IMG/VR virus record: IMGVR_UViG_3300020442_001020
Span: 1 to 22,795 of that record
Length of the DNA: 22,795 nt
DNA from: a virus
Reading direction: 5' to 3' (one strand)
The position numbers were made by a program, and so were the translations under genes. Positions 1-5,785 of the stretch are shown here, one piece after another. The notes beneath the pieces were generated by a model, which had not been told where the DNA came from, did no database searches, and worked only from the letters and a program-made list of their open reading frames with translations. The first letter of the stretch is position 1. Each line of letters starts with the position of its first letter.

Positions 1-824
1 ATTGCTGTTCGTGTTGCGTAAGTCACTGATTCATTATTTCCAACACCGTCCTCGAATTCTAATAGCTGAGTTCCTTCCTCGATAAATCGGAATACATCCC
101 CTCCGCTACCATAAGACAAAATAGTCTTACGTGCTTGGACGTTCATTAATACCTCACCTGTTAAAACCGATACGGCTCTCATACTTACAGTTACAGCATC
201 TTGTCGATACTGTTTACTAAATCCAATCCCTAGAGTCCGTGCGCCTCTGCCTCCAGTTTGTAGATTTGTGTCGTACCCAATAATACCACCCTCTACAATT
301 ATGCCCGCAAAGAGTAATGGTTGGATACCTTCGTCTGATTGTCCAGTCTTATTTGCAAAGTCTGTACGAGCAGAACGAATGATTTGTCTTTCTCTAACTA
401 AGTGGTCTATACCGTTTCTTTCTACGACTCTAAACCATGTTCCTCCACCAGCTGTCTTAAGTGCATCAATAACCATTGCAGTTGCACCCTGTGTTACTGC
501 AGTTGAAAAATCTGCAATACCTTCTCTTGCTTTTCTCTGACCTGTTAAATCTTGAAAGTTGTATACTGCAACAACTGGTTGTTCTTTTGCTGGTGGGAGT
601 TCTAATAATTGAATGTATGAAGGTAATCGTACAACTTCAGGACTTTCAACACAGATATAATTTCTAGTGACTGCTTTTGCAACACCAGTAACTACATCTT
701 TACGAAAACCATCGTTGTATCTTCCTGTTTCGTATGCACAGTCTGCCGGGCCTTCTGACCATTTTGGCATTGATGAACACCCACTCAGAACTATAATGAG
801 TGCAAGTGTAACTACTCTGAACAT
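1..824 (-). CDS. csgG: CsgG-like outer-membrane secretion channel lipoprotein (3' end outside window)
   Basis: The frame starts at ATG 824-822 and stays open to the window edge (274 codons seen). The N-terminus is a lipoprotein signal peptide with lipobox LSGC at about residues 13-16. The body matches CsgG, the nonameric curli secretion channel: VYNFQDLTGQ, DFSTAVTQGATAM, IIVEGGIIGYDTN, RKTILSYG and VFRFIEEG each have a close counterpart in E. coli CsgG. About 45 residues of the usual C-terminus lie beyond position 1. Between lipobox and core there is extra sequence of roughly 25 residues with two Cys. In the constriction loop the E. coli F56 equivalent is kept, but Y51 and N55 are replaced by charged residues. 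The start overlaps the csgF stop (TAATG), so translation is probably coupled. The family assignment is secure. The role in a phage (export, lysis or host-surface change) is inference. Confidence 0.93.
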   Translation of the reverse strand, partial: MFRVVTLALIIVLSGCSSMPKWSEGPADCAYETGRYNDGFRKDVVTGVAKAVTRNYICVESPEVVRLPSYIQLLELPPAKEQPVVAVYNFQDLTGQRKAREGIADFSTAVTQGATAMVIDALKTAGGGTWFRVVERNGIDHLVRERQIIRSARTDFANKTGQSDEGIQPLLFAGIIVEGGIIGYDTNLQTGGRGARTLGIGFSKQYRQDAVTVSMRAVSVLTGEVLMNVQARKTILSYGSGGDVFRFIEEGTQLLEFEDGVGNNESVTYATRTA

Positions 825-1342
825 TATCCGCCCCCATCTGAACCACCGCCAGTATCAGGGTCTTGTCCAAAGTTACCAGTTCCAACTGGTATCTCTACAA
901 CAGTTTGACTACCGTCTTCTGCTACAATGGTCAAACGGATGAATTCCGTTCCTGACTCGTCAGTGATTACTTCCCATGTAATCGTATTACCTTCTAATAT
1001 AAATGAACCGAATCCTGCTGGGTTGTCATTTGAAAACATAGATTCAACTAATTGTTTTGCAAATTGAGCATAGATTCGCGATTCTAAATTTCTTATGAAT
1101 TTGGCAAGCGTAGTATTTTCTGCTTCCCTTTCTGCAGCTTTTCTCGCTGCTTCCAATGCATCTTCTATCTGCTTCTTACGAGAATGTTCTTGGTTCTCGA
1201 TTGTAAGATAATGAGCTCCAGTTCCTATTCCACTAAAGCTAGGATTTTTAAATTTGTGAACAAGCTCAGTTCCATAACACTGTGCAGTAAAGAACAGTGC
1301 CATCACTGCAATACCTAAATGTGTTCCGTTAACTCTTTTCAT
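824..1342 (-). CDS. csgF: CsgF-like curli channel accessory protein
   Basis: This 172-aa protein has a signal peptide of about 24 residues, probably cut after CYG. The mature N-terminus TELVHKFKNPSFSG parallels E. coli CsgF (GTMTFQFRNPNFGG), the segment known to insert into the CsgG pore. The middle (about residues 50-110) is helical and charged. The C-terminal half has the CsgF-type beta pattern (TWEVITDESG, then a T/V-rich strand) and ends in a Gly/Asp-rich tail, GTGNFGQDPDTGGG. It lies directly upstream of csgG with a 1-nt stop/start overlap, and its own start overlaps the preceding gene by 14 nt. CsgF normally sits at the outer face of the CsgG channel and anchors the nucleator. No CsgA, CsgB or CsgE gene is visible here, so the partner or substrate is unknown. 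CsgF is divergent, but its position next to CsgG makes the call strong. Confidence 0.88.
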   Translation of the reverse strand: MKRVNGTHLGIAVMALFFTAQCYGTELVHKFKNPSFSGIGTGAHYLTIENQEHSRKKQIEDALEAARKAAEREAENTTLAKFIRNLESRIYAQFAKQLVESMFSNDNPAGFGSFILEGNTITWEVITDESGTEFIRLTIVAEDGSQTVVEIPVGTGNFGQDPDTGGGSDGGG

Positions 1343-1631
1343 TCTTCTCCTTTTCTTTTAGTGCCTCTTTCTCTTCGGCATCTTCAAGAATCTCTTCCCG
1401 TTGTCTATATTCCAAGACAGTGTTAACCTTAGACTGCAAACGAATTAAATCGTTGTCTAACATTCGAATCTGATCTAATAATCTAATTAACTCTTTATTG
1501 CCTTTACCCAATGAGGGTTTAAGAGTTTCAGTAACGAACTTCCATACGAAATATATGAAGTAACCCATTCCTAAAGCAAGGACTACTGGAAATCCAAACT
1601 CAGCTATAAGCTGTGCAACCTTTTCCATCAA
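1329..1631 (-). CDS. Small membrane protein with one TM helix and a coiled coil (paralogue of the next upstream gene)
   Basis: The protein has 100 aa. Residues 1-13 hold an EFGFPV-type motif, residues about 14-36 form a single hydrophobic helix, and residues about 45-100 are a charged coiled coil ending in a Lys/Glu-rich tail. The segment IRMLDNDLIRL matches VRMMNNDMIKI of the gene at 1628-1921, so the two look like tandem paralogues. The short GFP-hydrophobic-helix-coil layout recalls YvrJ- or BhlA-type small phage/Bacillus proteins (some holin-like), but I cannot assign a family. The start overlaps the previous stop by 4 nt, and the 3' end overlaps csgF by 14 nt. It may be a membrane partner of the CsgF/CsgG pair or a holin-like protein; both are inference. 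Confidence 0.75.
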   Translation of the reverse strand: MMEKVAQLIAEFGFPVVLALGMGYFIYFVWKFVTETLKPSLGKGNKELIRLLDQIRMLDNDLIRLQSKVNTVLEYRQREEILEDAEEKEALKEKEKNEKS

Positions 1632-1921
1632 TCCCTCCTTACATCGATCTTCTCATCCTCTACAAAATTTTCACTTCTAGCGATTCTATCGATATCGGGT
1701 TTGAGTTCTAATGCAGATGATACTAAAAGATCAATCTTGATCATATCGTTATTCATCATACGAACTCGACTTTCTAAACTACTAATGATGTTAGTCAAAC
1801 CTGTAACTTGACCAACAACTGATTCCAAGATATATCTCAAAGTCAAGAATATAAAGAATGCCATGATGATAGCACTCCCAATAGGTACTCCGACTTCACT
1901 TAAGAAAGATAATATATCCAT
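1628..1921 (-). CDS. Small membrane protein with one TM helix and a coiled coil; first gene of the csgFG operon
   Basis: The protein has 97 aa: a short N-terminal amphipathic part with SEVGVP, a hydrophobic helix at about residues 13-35, then a coiled-coil region containing VRMMNNDMIKID. It is paralogous to the downstream gene. The ATG (1921-1919) lies 5 nt after a late-promoter-like CATAAATA and has no usable separate leader or Shine-Dalgarno site. If that promoter is used, the mRNA would start at the ATG. The gene opens the four-gene run TM-coil, TM-coil, csgF, csgG, all joined by overlaps. Function unknown. Confidence 0.75.
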   Translation of the reverse strand: MDILSFLSEVGVPIGSAIIMAFFIFLTLRYILESVVGQVTGLTNIISSLESRVRMMNNDMIKIDLLVSSALELKPDIDRIARSENFVEDEKIDVRRD

Positions 1922-1926
1922 ACCCT

Positions 1927-1934
1927 TATTTATG
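1927..1934 (-). promoter_or_regulatory. T4-type late promoter element CATAAATA (csgFG operon)
   Basis: On the minus strand this reads CATAAATA, one mismatch from the T4 late consensus TATAAATA recognised by gp55, which this phage encodes. It lies just downstream of a terminator and 5 nt before the ATG at 1921, so the predicted +1 is the start codon. Confidence 0.6.
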
Positions 1935-1953
1935 AAAAATAGGTCTTATATGG

Positions 1954-1987
1954 CCAAAAAAAAGGGGACATCATGTCCCCCTTTTGG
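1954..1987 (-). terminator. Rho-independent terminator
   Basis: Inverted repeat GGGGACA/TGTCCCC with a 3-nt loop, followed on the minus strand by a run of eight T (plus-strand A-run 1956-1963). Outer CCAAAA/TTTTGG pairing can extend the stem and may make it bidirectional. It ends the transcript of the small membrane genes at 2493-2000 and insulates them from the csgFG operon. Confidence 0.85.
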
Positions 1988-1999
1988 ATTAGTGTGGGT

Positions 2000-2290
2000 T
2001 TATTTTTGTCTTAATTGAGACCAAATTTCACTCACGACTGCAGCCTTTGTTCCACTCTTTTTAACTTTGAGAGATTGTTTCTCAGCAAGATCAAAGAGTT
2101 GAACCTTTGTTAGTTTGTTTAACTCAGCCTTTGACACTACACCGTTATCATTTGCATCTGCTTTTGGAGCAGGTGCTTTAGGTGTAGGTGCTTGTACTGG
2201 AGCAGGTGCTGGAGTTTCAGATTTACTAATCTGATACCACAACCCAAACGCAACAATTGCTACTACAATTCCAATTGCAAAAAGTTCCAT
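2000..2290 (-). CDS. Membrane-anchored small protein with Pro/Ala linker and C-terminal SAP/HeH/Rho-N-like domain
   Basis: The protein has 96 aa. Residues 1-20 form a hydrophobic N-terminal helix (MELFAIGIVVAIVAFGLWYQ). Residues about 25-48 are a Pro/Ala/Lys-rich linker (ETPAPAPVQAPTPKAPAPK). Residues about 52-96 resemble the short helix-extended-helix fold of SAP, LEM or Rho N-terminal domains: SKAELNKLTKVQLFDLAEKQ, then TKAAVVSEIWSQL. Such folds usually bind nucleic acid or protein. A good ribosome site (GAGGAAATATTATG) supports the start. It is the last gene before the terminator at 1954-1987. A membrane-tethered nucleic-acid binder is a reasonable reading but is inferred. Confidence 0.75.
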   Translation of the reverse strand: MELFAIGIVVAIVAFGLWYQISKSETPAPAPVQAPTPKAPAPKADANDNGVVSKAELNKLTKVQLFDLAEKQSLKVKKSGTKAAVVSEIWSQLRQK

Positions 2291-2316
2291 AATATTTCCT
2301 CACTTAATTAAGTTTT

Positions 2317-2493
2317 CTACTTATCCTTTGCTTTCCCAACATTGATAGCAACCCAGTCTAAGACTTTGTAAGCCTTTTTGACTAGACCATCATCAACTGG
2401 TGTTGGTGTTAAAGCTGCAATTAAAGATGCACCCATAACCAGCCAAGGAATCACTTGAATCCATGCTATAACCCATTGTAGGAATTCTAACAT
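2317..2493 (-). CDS. Small membrane protein, 58 aa
   Basis: It starts MLEFLQWVIAWIQVIPWLV and ends with a charged amphipathic tail (KKAYKVLDWVAINVGKAKDK). One hydrophobic Trp-rich helix spans about residues 4-30. The start is well supported by GAAGGAGAATATATG. A late-promoter-like CCTAAATA (2533-2540) lies about 40 bp upstream and would give a leader of roughly 34 nt. The gene lies between regA and the SAP-like membrane protein and ends about 26 nt before the latter. Function unknown; a holin or other envelope-acting peptide is possible but not shown. Confidence 0.7.
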   Translation of the reverse strand: MLEFLQWVIAWIQVIPWLVMGASLIAALTPTPVDDGLVKKAYKVLDWVAINVGKAKDK

Positions 2494-2532
2494 ATATTCT
2501 CCTTCGAAAGGTATATATCCCTTTCTCAGGTA

Positions 2533-2540
2533 TATTTAGG
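2533..2540 (-). promoter_or_regulatory. Possible late promoter variant CCTAAATA
   Basis: The minus strand reads CCTAAATATA just past the regA coding end. The same octamer precedes the gene at 22672, where it also gives a leader of about 30 nt and a strong ribosome site. It differs from TATAAATA at the first two positions. Confidence 0.4.
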
Positions 2541-2946
2541 AGTTATTACTGCCTATACTATATTTAGTAGTCAATTTCCACTCACTTTTTTCCTTGTAGG
2601 GAATGATCTTAATCTGTGAGAGTGGAGCTTTCGGTTCAGTAATTTGCCCCTTATTTACAACGGAAACTAAGTTCCATTGCTCTAATAAACCAACGATAGT
2701 ATTCCTTCTAGCAATATCTGAATCATCAATGTTAGTAGGTTTACCATCTAGTTTAAATAGTTCTTTAAAATGTGTGATGTAATACTTTCCTCTTTTGTGA
2801 AGAATGTGACATGACTGGAATAGTTCCTGTTCTCTACGGGATGCAACACCTATGCGTGACAGTGTTTCCCTGATCTTCAGGAAATCGTCTTTCTCGGGAA
2901 AGGTGACCTCGACAAGGTCTTTGATTATTTCTTCTTGGTTATCCAT
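2536..2946 (-). CDS. regA: RegA translational repressor of early genes
   Basis: The protein has 136 aa from ATG 2946-2944. It is collinear with T4 RegA (122 aa): FLKIRETLSRIGVAS, ELFQSCHILHKRGKYYITHF, FKLDGKP, RRNTIVGLLEQWNL and EWKLTTKYSIG all match. RegA is an RNA-binding protein that blocks translation of many early mRNAs at their initiation regions. A GTG four codons further upstream is also in frame, but the ATG has the better site (TAAGGATAATG) and is preferred. It overlaps the end of gene 62 by 8 nt, as expected for the T4 order 45-44-62-regA. Gene 43 (DNA polymerase), next in T4, does not follow; small membrane genes and a terminator do. Confidence 0.95.
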   Translation of the reverse strand: MDNQEEIIKDLVEVTFPEKDDFLKIRETLSRIGVASRREQELFQSCHILHKRGKYYITHFKELFKLDGKPTNIDDSDIARRNTIVGLLEQWNLVSVVNKGQITEPKAPLSQIKIIPYKEKSEWKLTTKYSIGSNNS

Positions 2947-3331
2947 TATCCTTACCACCAGTTTTCATTCTGTTTTTCAAATCTCGTAACTGTTTATCAG
3001 ACAATAGTTCCACATAGTCTTTAGCTTCTCTCGTAGATATCTGATAATAGTCTTTTATAGTATCGAGTTTCTTACTAATGTATGGCTTTTGCCACTGTGA
3101 AAATCTTTGTCTTTTTCTAAGAGTATTTAGGAAAAACATGTATTGAAGACGGTTGTCTACACCATGTCTGACATTCATTTCATTAGTAAGGAAAACAGAA
3201 TCCTGATGATAGGATAATGCTCTGTTTATTAGGAATGGTTGATATGCTTTCTCTTCGACCTCATCAACCATGAGGTCTTTCTTGTCATAAGAAACAGACT
3301 TTACAAAATCAAATGGATTTCTCTTAGCCAT
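2939..3331 (-). CDS. 62: Clamp-loader small subunit gp62
   Basis: This 130-aa protein has the short form seen in marine T4-like phages (T4 gp62 is 187 aa). It contains NPFDFVKSVSYDKKDLMVDE, then FLINRALSYH and LNTLRKRQRFSQW, and a C-terminal helical segment (YYQISTREAKDYVELLSDKQ). gp62 joins gp44 in the clamp loader that opens the gp45 ring onto primer-template DNA. Identity comes from resemblance to cyanophage gp62 and from its place between gene 44 and regA. It overlaps the preceding small gene by 8 nt and regA by 8 nt. Confidence 0.9.
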   Translation of the reverse strand: MAKRNPFDFVKSVSYDKKDLMVDEVEEKAYQPFLINRALSYHQDSVFLTNEMNVRHGVDNRLQYMFFLNTLRKRQRFSQWQKPYISKKLDTIKDYYQISTREAKDYVELLSDKQLRDLKNRMKTGGKDNG

Positions 3332-3614
3332 TTATTACACAATTTCCAGTATACTTTTGATATTGATCGATCAAGTCATCACCCTTGAGTTCTTTACCAA
3401 AGTAAACCTTCGTCCCATCTGAAAGTCTTCTTTCAATAAGCCCATTGTTGTATTGGATATCTGTGACCATCTTACCATCTTCAGTGTCTTGAGGTCTAGT
3501 ATCATACCACATTGAATTTAAACTGTGAGTGTGCATTGACATAAAACCTTTTGCCCACTCTTCTGCCTCTAAAAGCAATCTTTGTCTTTCTACCCTATGA
3601 TTAAATTCACCCAT
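3324..3614 (-). CDS. Conserved-looking hypothetical protein in the clamp-loader operon
   Basis: The 96-aa soluble protein has a charged N-terminal helix (HRVERQRLLLEAEEWAKGF). The middle has YDTRPQD, then two likely beta strands (TDIQYNNGLIERRLSDGTKV). It carries no catalytic motif I recognise. Its ATG overlaps the stop of the 41-aa gene upstream (TAATG), and its 3' end overlaps gene 62 by 8 nt, so it is co-translated with the clamp-loader genes. Function unknown. Confidence 0.7.
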   Translation of the reverse strand: MGEFNHRVERQRLLLEAEEWAKGFMSMHTHSLNSMWYDTRPQDTEDGKMVTDIQYNNGLIERRLSDGTKVYFGKELKGDDLIDQYQKYTGNCVING

Positions 3615-3739
3615 TATGTATTATCTCCGTCTCTATATTCGACTCGATGTTTATTGAATTGTCTATTTGCTTGTCTTTGCATAGACCTTTCAATTTGACG
3701 ATCAAGCCATTTACGAAACCATTGTCGTAGTTTACCCAT
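3614..3739 (-). CDS. Very small basic protein, 41 aa, between genes 44 and 62
   Basis: The reading frame from ATG 3739-3737 encodes MGKLRQWFRKWLDRQIERSM, then QRQANRQFNKHRVEYRDGDNT. It is rich in Arg, Gln and Lys and probably forms one amphipathic helix. Both ends are 1-nt TAATG overlaps: its start with the gene 44 stop, and its stop with the start of the 96-aa gene. This is the same coupling used by proven genes here and is the main support. A nucleic-acid-binding or clamp-loader accessory role would fit but is a guess. Confidence 0.65.
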   Translation of the reverse strand: MGKLRQWFRKWLDRQIERSMQRQANRQFNKHRVEYRDGDNT

Positions 3740-4680
3740 TACTTGAATTTACACTCCGACATAATTTCTGTTAAACATGCAACGAAGTTGATCTCCGAAT
3801 CCATAGCAAATGCAGACTTGTACTGATAATCAGCGATAAACAAAACTGCAGCTGGAATCGATTGAGGTTCTAGTCGTTGCTCCAATGCATTGAAGAGTTT
3901 ACGATACAGTGTGTTGAAATCATTATCTGAATTCTTACCAACCCACTTTCTCATACCTCCCCAATTCTTATCAGCCAACATATCAATAAGAGGTGTAAGT
4001 TTCTCTTCATTGAGTGTAGATAGTAATCCACTATCAATCTCACCTGAGACACCATACCTTTGTACCTCATTGATGCATCGTCTGAAATCGGGAAAGAACT
4101 TGATTACAAGTTCAACTAAAACCTTCTGATCATATTTGATATTCTCAGTTGTACATATCTCCATAAGACGAGCAAGAAATACAGATGCAAGTCTTTGTCT
4201 CTCATCAGGAGACATGGTAAAGTCGATCACCGTTGTTCTTGAATGCAACGGTGGGATGATTCTATTCTTGTAATTACAAGTGAATATGAATCGACAGTTT
4301 GCAGAAAACTCCTCGATGAAGTTTCTGAGTGCTGGTTGTACTGAGTCAGCAGAAATATAATCTGCCTCGTCCAGTATCACAACCTTGGGTGCATCCGATA
4401 GTGAAACTGTGGATGCAAAGTTTTTGATTTTTGTTCTAAGGGTGTCAATCAATCGTCCTTCATCAGAACCATTAATGACGATGAAGTCTGCACCTAGTTC
4501 ATTACACAATGCTTTTGCAACTGTTGTCTTACCGATACCAGCAGAACCACATAACATGAGATTAGGAATCTCACCCTGTTTTACAAAGTCTTGGAATGTT
4601 TGTTTTAAAGATGCTGGAAGTATGGTGTCCTCAATCGTTTGTGGACGATACTTCTCTACAAATAGATACTCATTATTCAT
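3739..4680 (-). CDS. 44: Clamp-loader ATPase gp44
   Basis: This 313-aa AAA+ protein is close to T4 gp44 in length (319 aa). The N-terminus FVEKYRPQTIEDTILP is typical of clamp loaders. The Walker A motif GSAGIGKTT is at residues 45-53 and the Walker B motif VVILDEAD at about 100-107. Sensor 1 is FIFTCNYKNRI. An arginine-finger motif HSRTT stands where SRC is usual in bacterial and phage loaders. Four gp44 subunits with gp62 load the gp45 clamp. It lies directly after gp45 and a short open stretch, in the order 45-44-62-regA. No truncation is seen. Confidence 0.96.
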   Translation of the reverse strand: MNNEYLFVEKYRPQTIEDTILPASLKQTFQDFVKQGEIPNLMLCGSAGIGKTTVAKALCNELGADFIVINGSDEGRLIDTLRTKIKNFASTVSLSDAPKVVILDEADYISADSVQPALRNFIEEFSANCRFIFTCNYKNRIIPPLHSRTTVIDFTMSPDERQRLASVFLARLMEICTTENIKYDQKVLVELVIKFFPDFRRCINEVQRYGVSGEIDSGLLSTLNEEKLTPLIDMLADKNWGGMRKWVGKNSDNDFNTLYRKLFNALEQRLEPQSIPAAVLFIADYQYKSAFAMDSEINFVACLTEIMSECKFK

Positions 4681-4824
4681 TCAGTCTCCGATCATAATAT
4701 AAGGTGTGGAACTCCCCGCCGAGTCCACAGTGTAATCCACCCTTGAAGATTGATGAGATTGGATTACTCCCGTGTGCATTGTAGAGACTGGCACAATACT
4801 CACACTTGTATATAGGTTAAGCAT
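4681..4824 (-). CDS. Doubtful short ORF between genes 45 and 44
   Basis: ATG 4824-4822 overlaps the gene 45 stop by 8 nt and opens a 47-codon frame ending next to the gene 44 ATG. The product is Ser/Thr-rich without motifs. A second frame across the same DNA (4673-4816) lacks a normal start but reads YKCEYCASLYN, then LHCGLGGEFHTLYYD, which looks more protein-like. Either frame, or neither, may be translated. It is listed because the 140-nt gap is unusual in this operon. Confidence 0.3.
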   Translation of the reverse strand: MLNLYTSVSIVPVSTMHTGVIQSHQSSRVDYTVDSAGSSTPYIMIGD

Positions 4825-5482
4825 TGTATTTTGAATCAGGCTCCAACGCGATAAAATACTCAAGTTCGATATCTGAGTTCACAAAGTGAGAGATACCTTT
4901 TGAGGATACGGCAACATTGTAGTTACCATCTAGAACTTTAAGGTTCTCAATCTTGAAGTTCATTGTAAATGTAGACCCATTACCTTCACCTACGATTCTT
5001 GAGAATGTATTTGAAGTAGGATTCTTCTTATCAGTTACTTCTAACTTGATAGTGTTACCATCACTGGATAGAACTAGATCATTCACACCAAGGACACTTG
5101 CAGCTTTCTGTAATTCAGAAAGTAGTGTTGAACTGATTTGAATATTGATCTCTGCCTCAGGCATTGTGATCATCTTATCAGGTGCAACAACCATACCTTC
5201 ACTTGCATAGAAGTATGCAAGACTTGAGTTATCATCTGCAACAGTCAAACTTGCATCACCGAATGTAAACTCAGGGTCATCCAACAAGGATGTTGCACCC
5301 AAGAATTCAGGCAAGTTGTATATACTAAAATCTTGAGGGAACGATTCATCTACCGTTGCCACTGCAAGAATGTTCTTCATATTGGAAATGGTTTCCACCT
5401 TGTTTCCAGTTTTAACTCGGATACCCGAATTAATCGTTGAGAAATTTTTTAAGATATTCCTCGTATCATTACTAATTTTCAT
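4817..5482 (-). CDS. 45: DNA polymerase sliding clamp gp45
   Basis: The protein has 221 aa from ATG 5482-5480 (T4 gp45 is 228 aa). It matches T4-like clamps, with an early helix (ISNDTRNILKNFSTINSGI), the strand-rich FSIYNLPEFLGATSLLDD, SSLAYFYASEGM, and a C-terminal SKGISHFVNSDIELEYFIAL. gp45 is a trimeric ring that tethers the polymerase and, in T4, also activates late transcription together with gp55, which this phage encodes. An in-frame GTG lies one codon upstream; the ATG shares a TGATG overlap with the preceding stop and is preferred. It is the first gene of the classic replication cluster. Confidence 0.95.
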   Translation of the reverse strand: MKISNDTRNILKNFSTINSGIRVKTGNKVETISNMKNILAVATVDESFPQDFSIYNLPEFLGATSLLDDPEFTFGDASLTVADDNSSLAYFYASEGMVVAPDKMITMPEAEINIQISSTLLSELQKAASVLGVNDLVLSSDGNTIKLEVTDKKNPTSNTFSRIVGEGNGSTFTMNFKIENLKVLDGNYNVAVSSKGISHFVNSDIELEYFIALEPDSKYNA

Positions 5483-5775
5483 CACTCTTCAGCCTCCTTT
5501 ACATGCGTATCGTGATTATATAAAGCAAGGAATCCGTAGTGAATGACTTTGAATAAGTCTGCACGATTGTATCCATCCTTCTTACCGTATCTTTGAGCAT
5601 ACTTTAAGATGTTTCCGATACAGAATCCCTCTCCGTGTCCACCATCCATGATAAACTCAGTTGCCTGAAACTTATCTTTTGAATAGTGTTGTTCATATGT
5701 CTTATCAACATACTCCTTGAATTGACTAATCAATTCTTGTTCATTGTACTTGTAGTTTATAGACATCTTCTCCAT
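5482..5775 (-). CDS. DUF3310-like small protein
   Basis: This 97-aa soluble protein contains GEGFCIGNILKYAQRYGKKD and DLFKVIHYGFLAL. These fit the DUF3310 pattern (GF-C-GN-IKY-xR-GKK, then DL-KA-hYL) found widely in phages and sometimes labelled nucleotide-kinase-like, without proven function. The start at 5775 is chosen because AAAGG lies 7-8 nt upstream. In-frame starts at 5793 and 5766 and a TTG at 5802 are possible. It overlaps gene 45 by 1 nt and follows the nuclease gene by 10 nt. Confidence 0.75.
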   Translation of the reverse strand: MEKMSINYKYNEQELISQFKEYVDKTYEQHYSKDKFQATEFIMDGGHGEGFCIGNILKYAQRYGKKDGYNRADLFKVIHYGFLALYNHDTHVKEAEE

Positions 5776-5785
5776 TGTACTACCT

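Noticed and set aside
268-942. Several plus-strand open frames of 60-90 codons
   Set aside because: They lie opposite csgG and csgF, have no motifs or ribosome sites, and the minus-strand proteins match known families throughout.
2303-2314. Perfect 12-bp palindrome ACTTAATTAAGT
   Set aside because: It lies in the short gap between two small genes and is A+T-rich; no second copy or partner site was seen, so an operator role cannot be supported.
4681-4863. 60-codon version of the ORF between genes 45 and 44, starting inside gene 45
   Set aside because: The extra 13 codons overlap the conserved clamp C-terminus in another frame and add nothing protein-like; only the shorter ATG 4824 form is listed, with low confidence.
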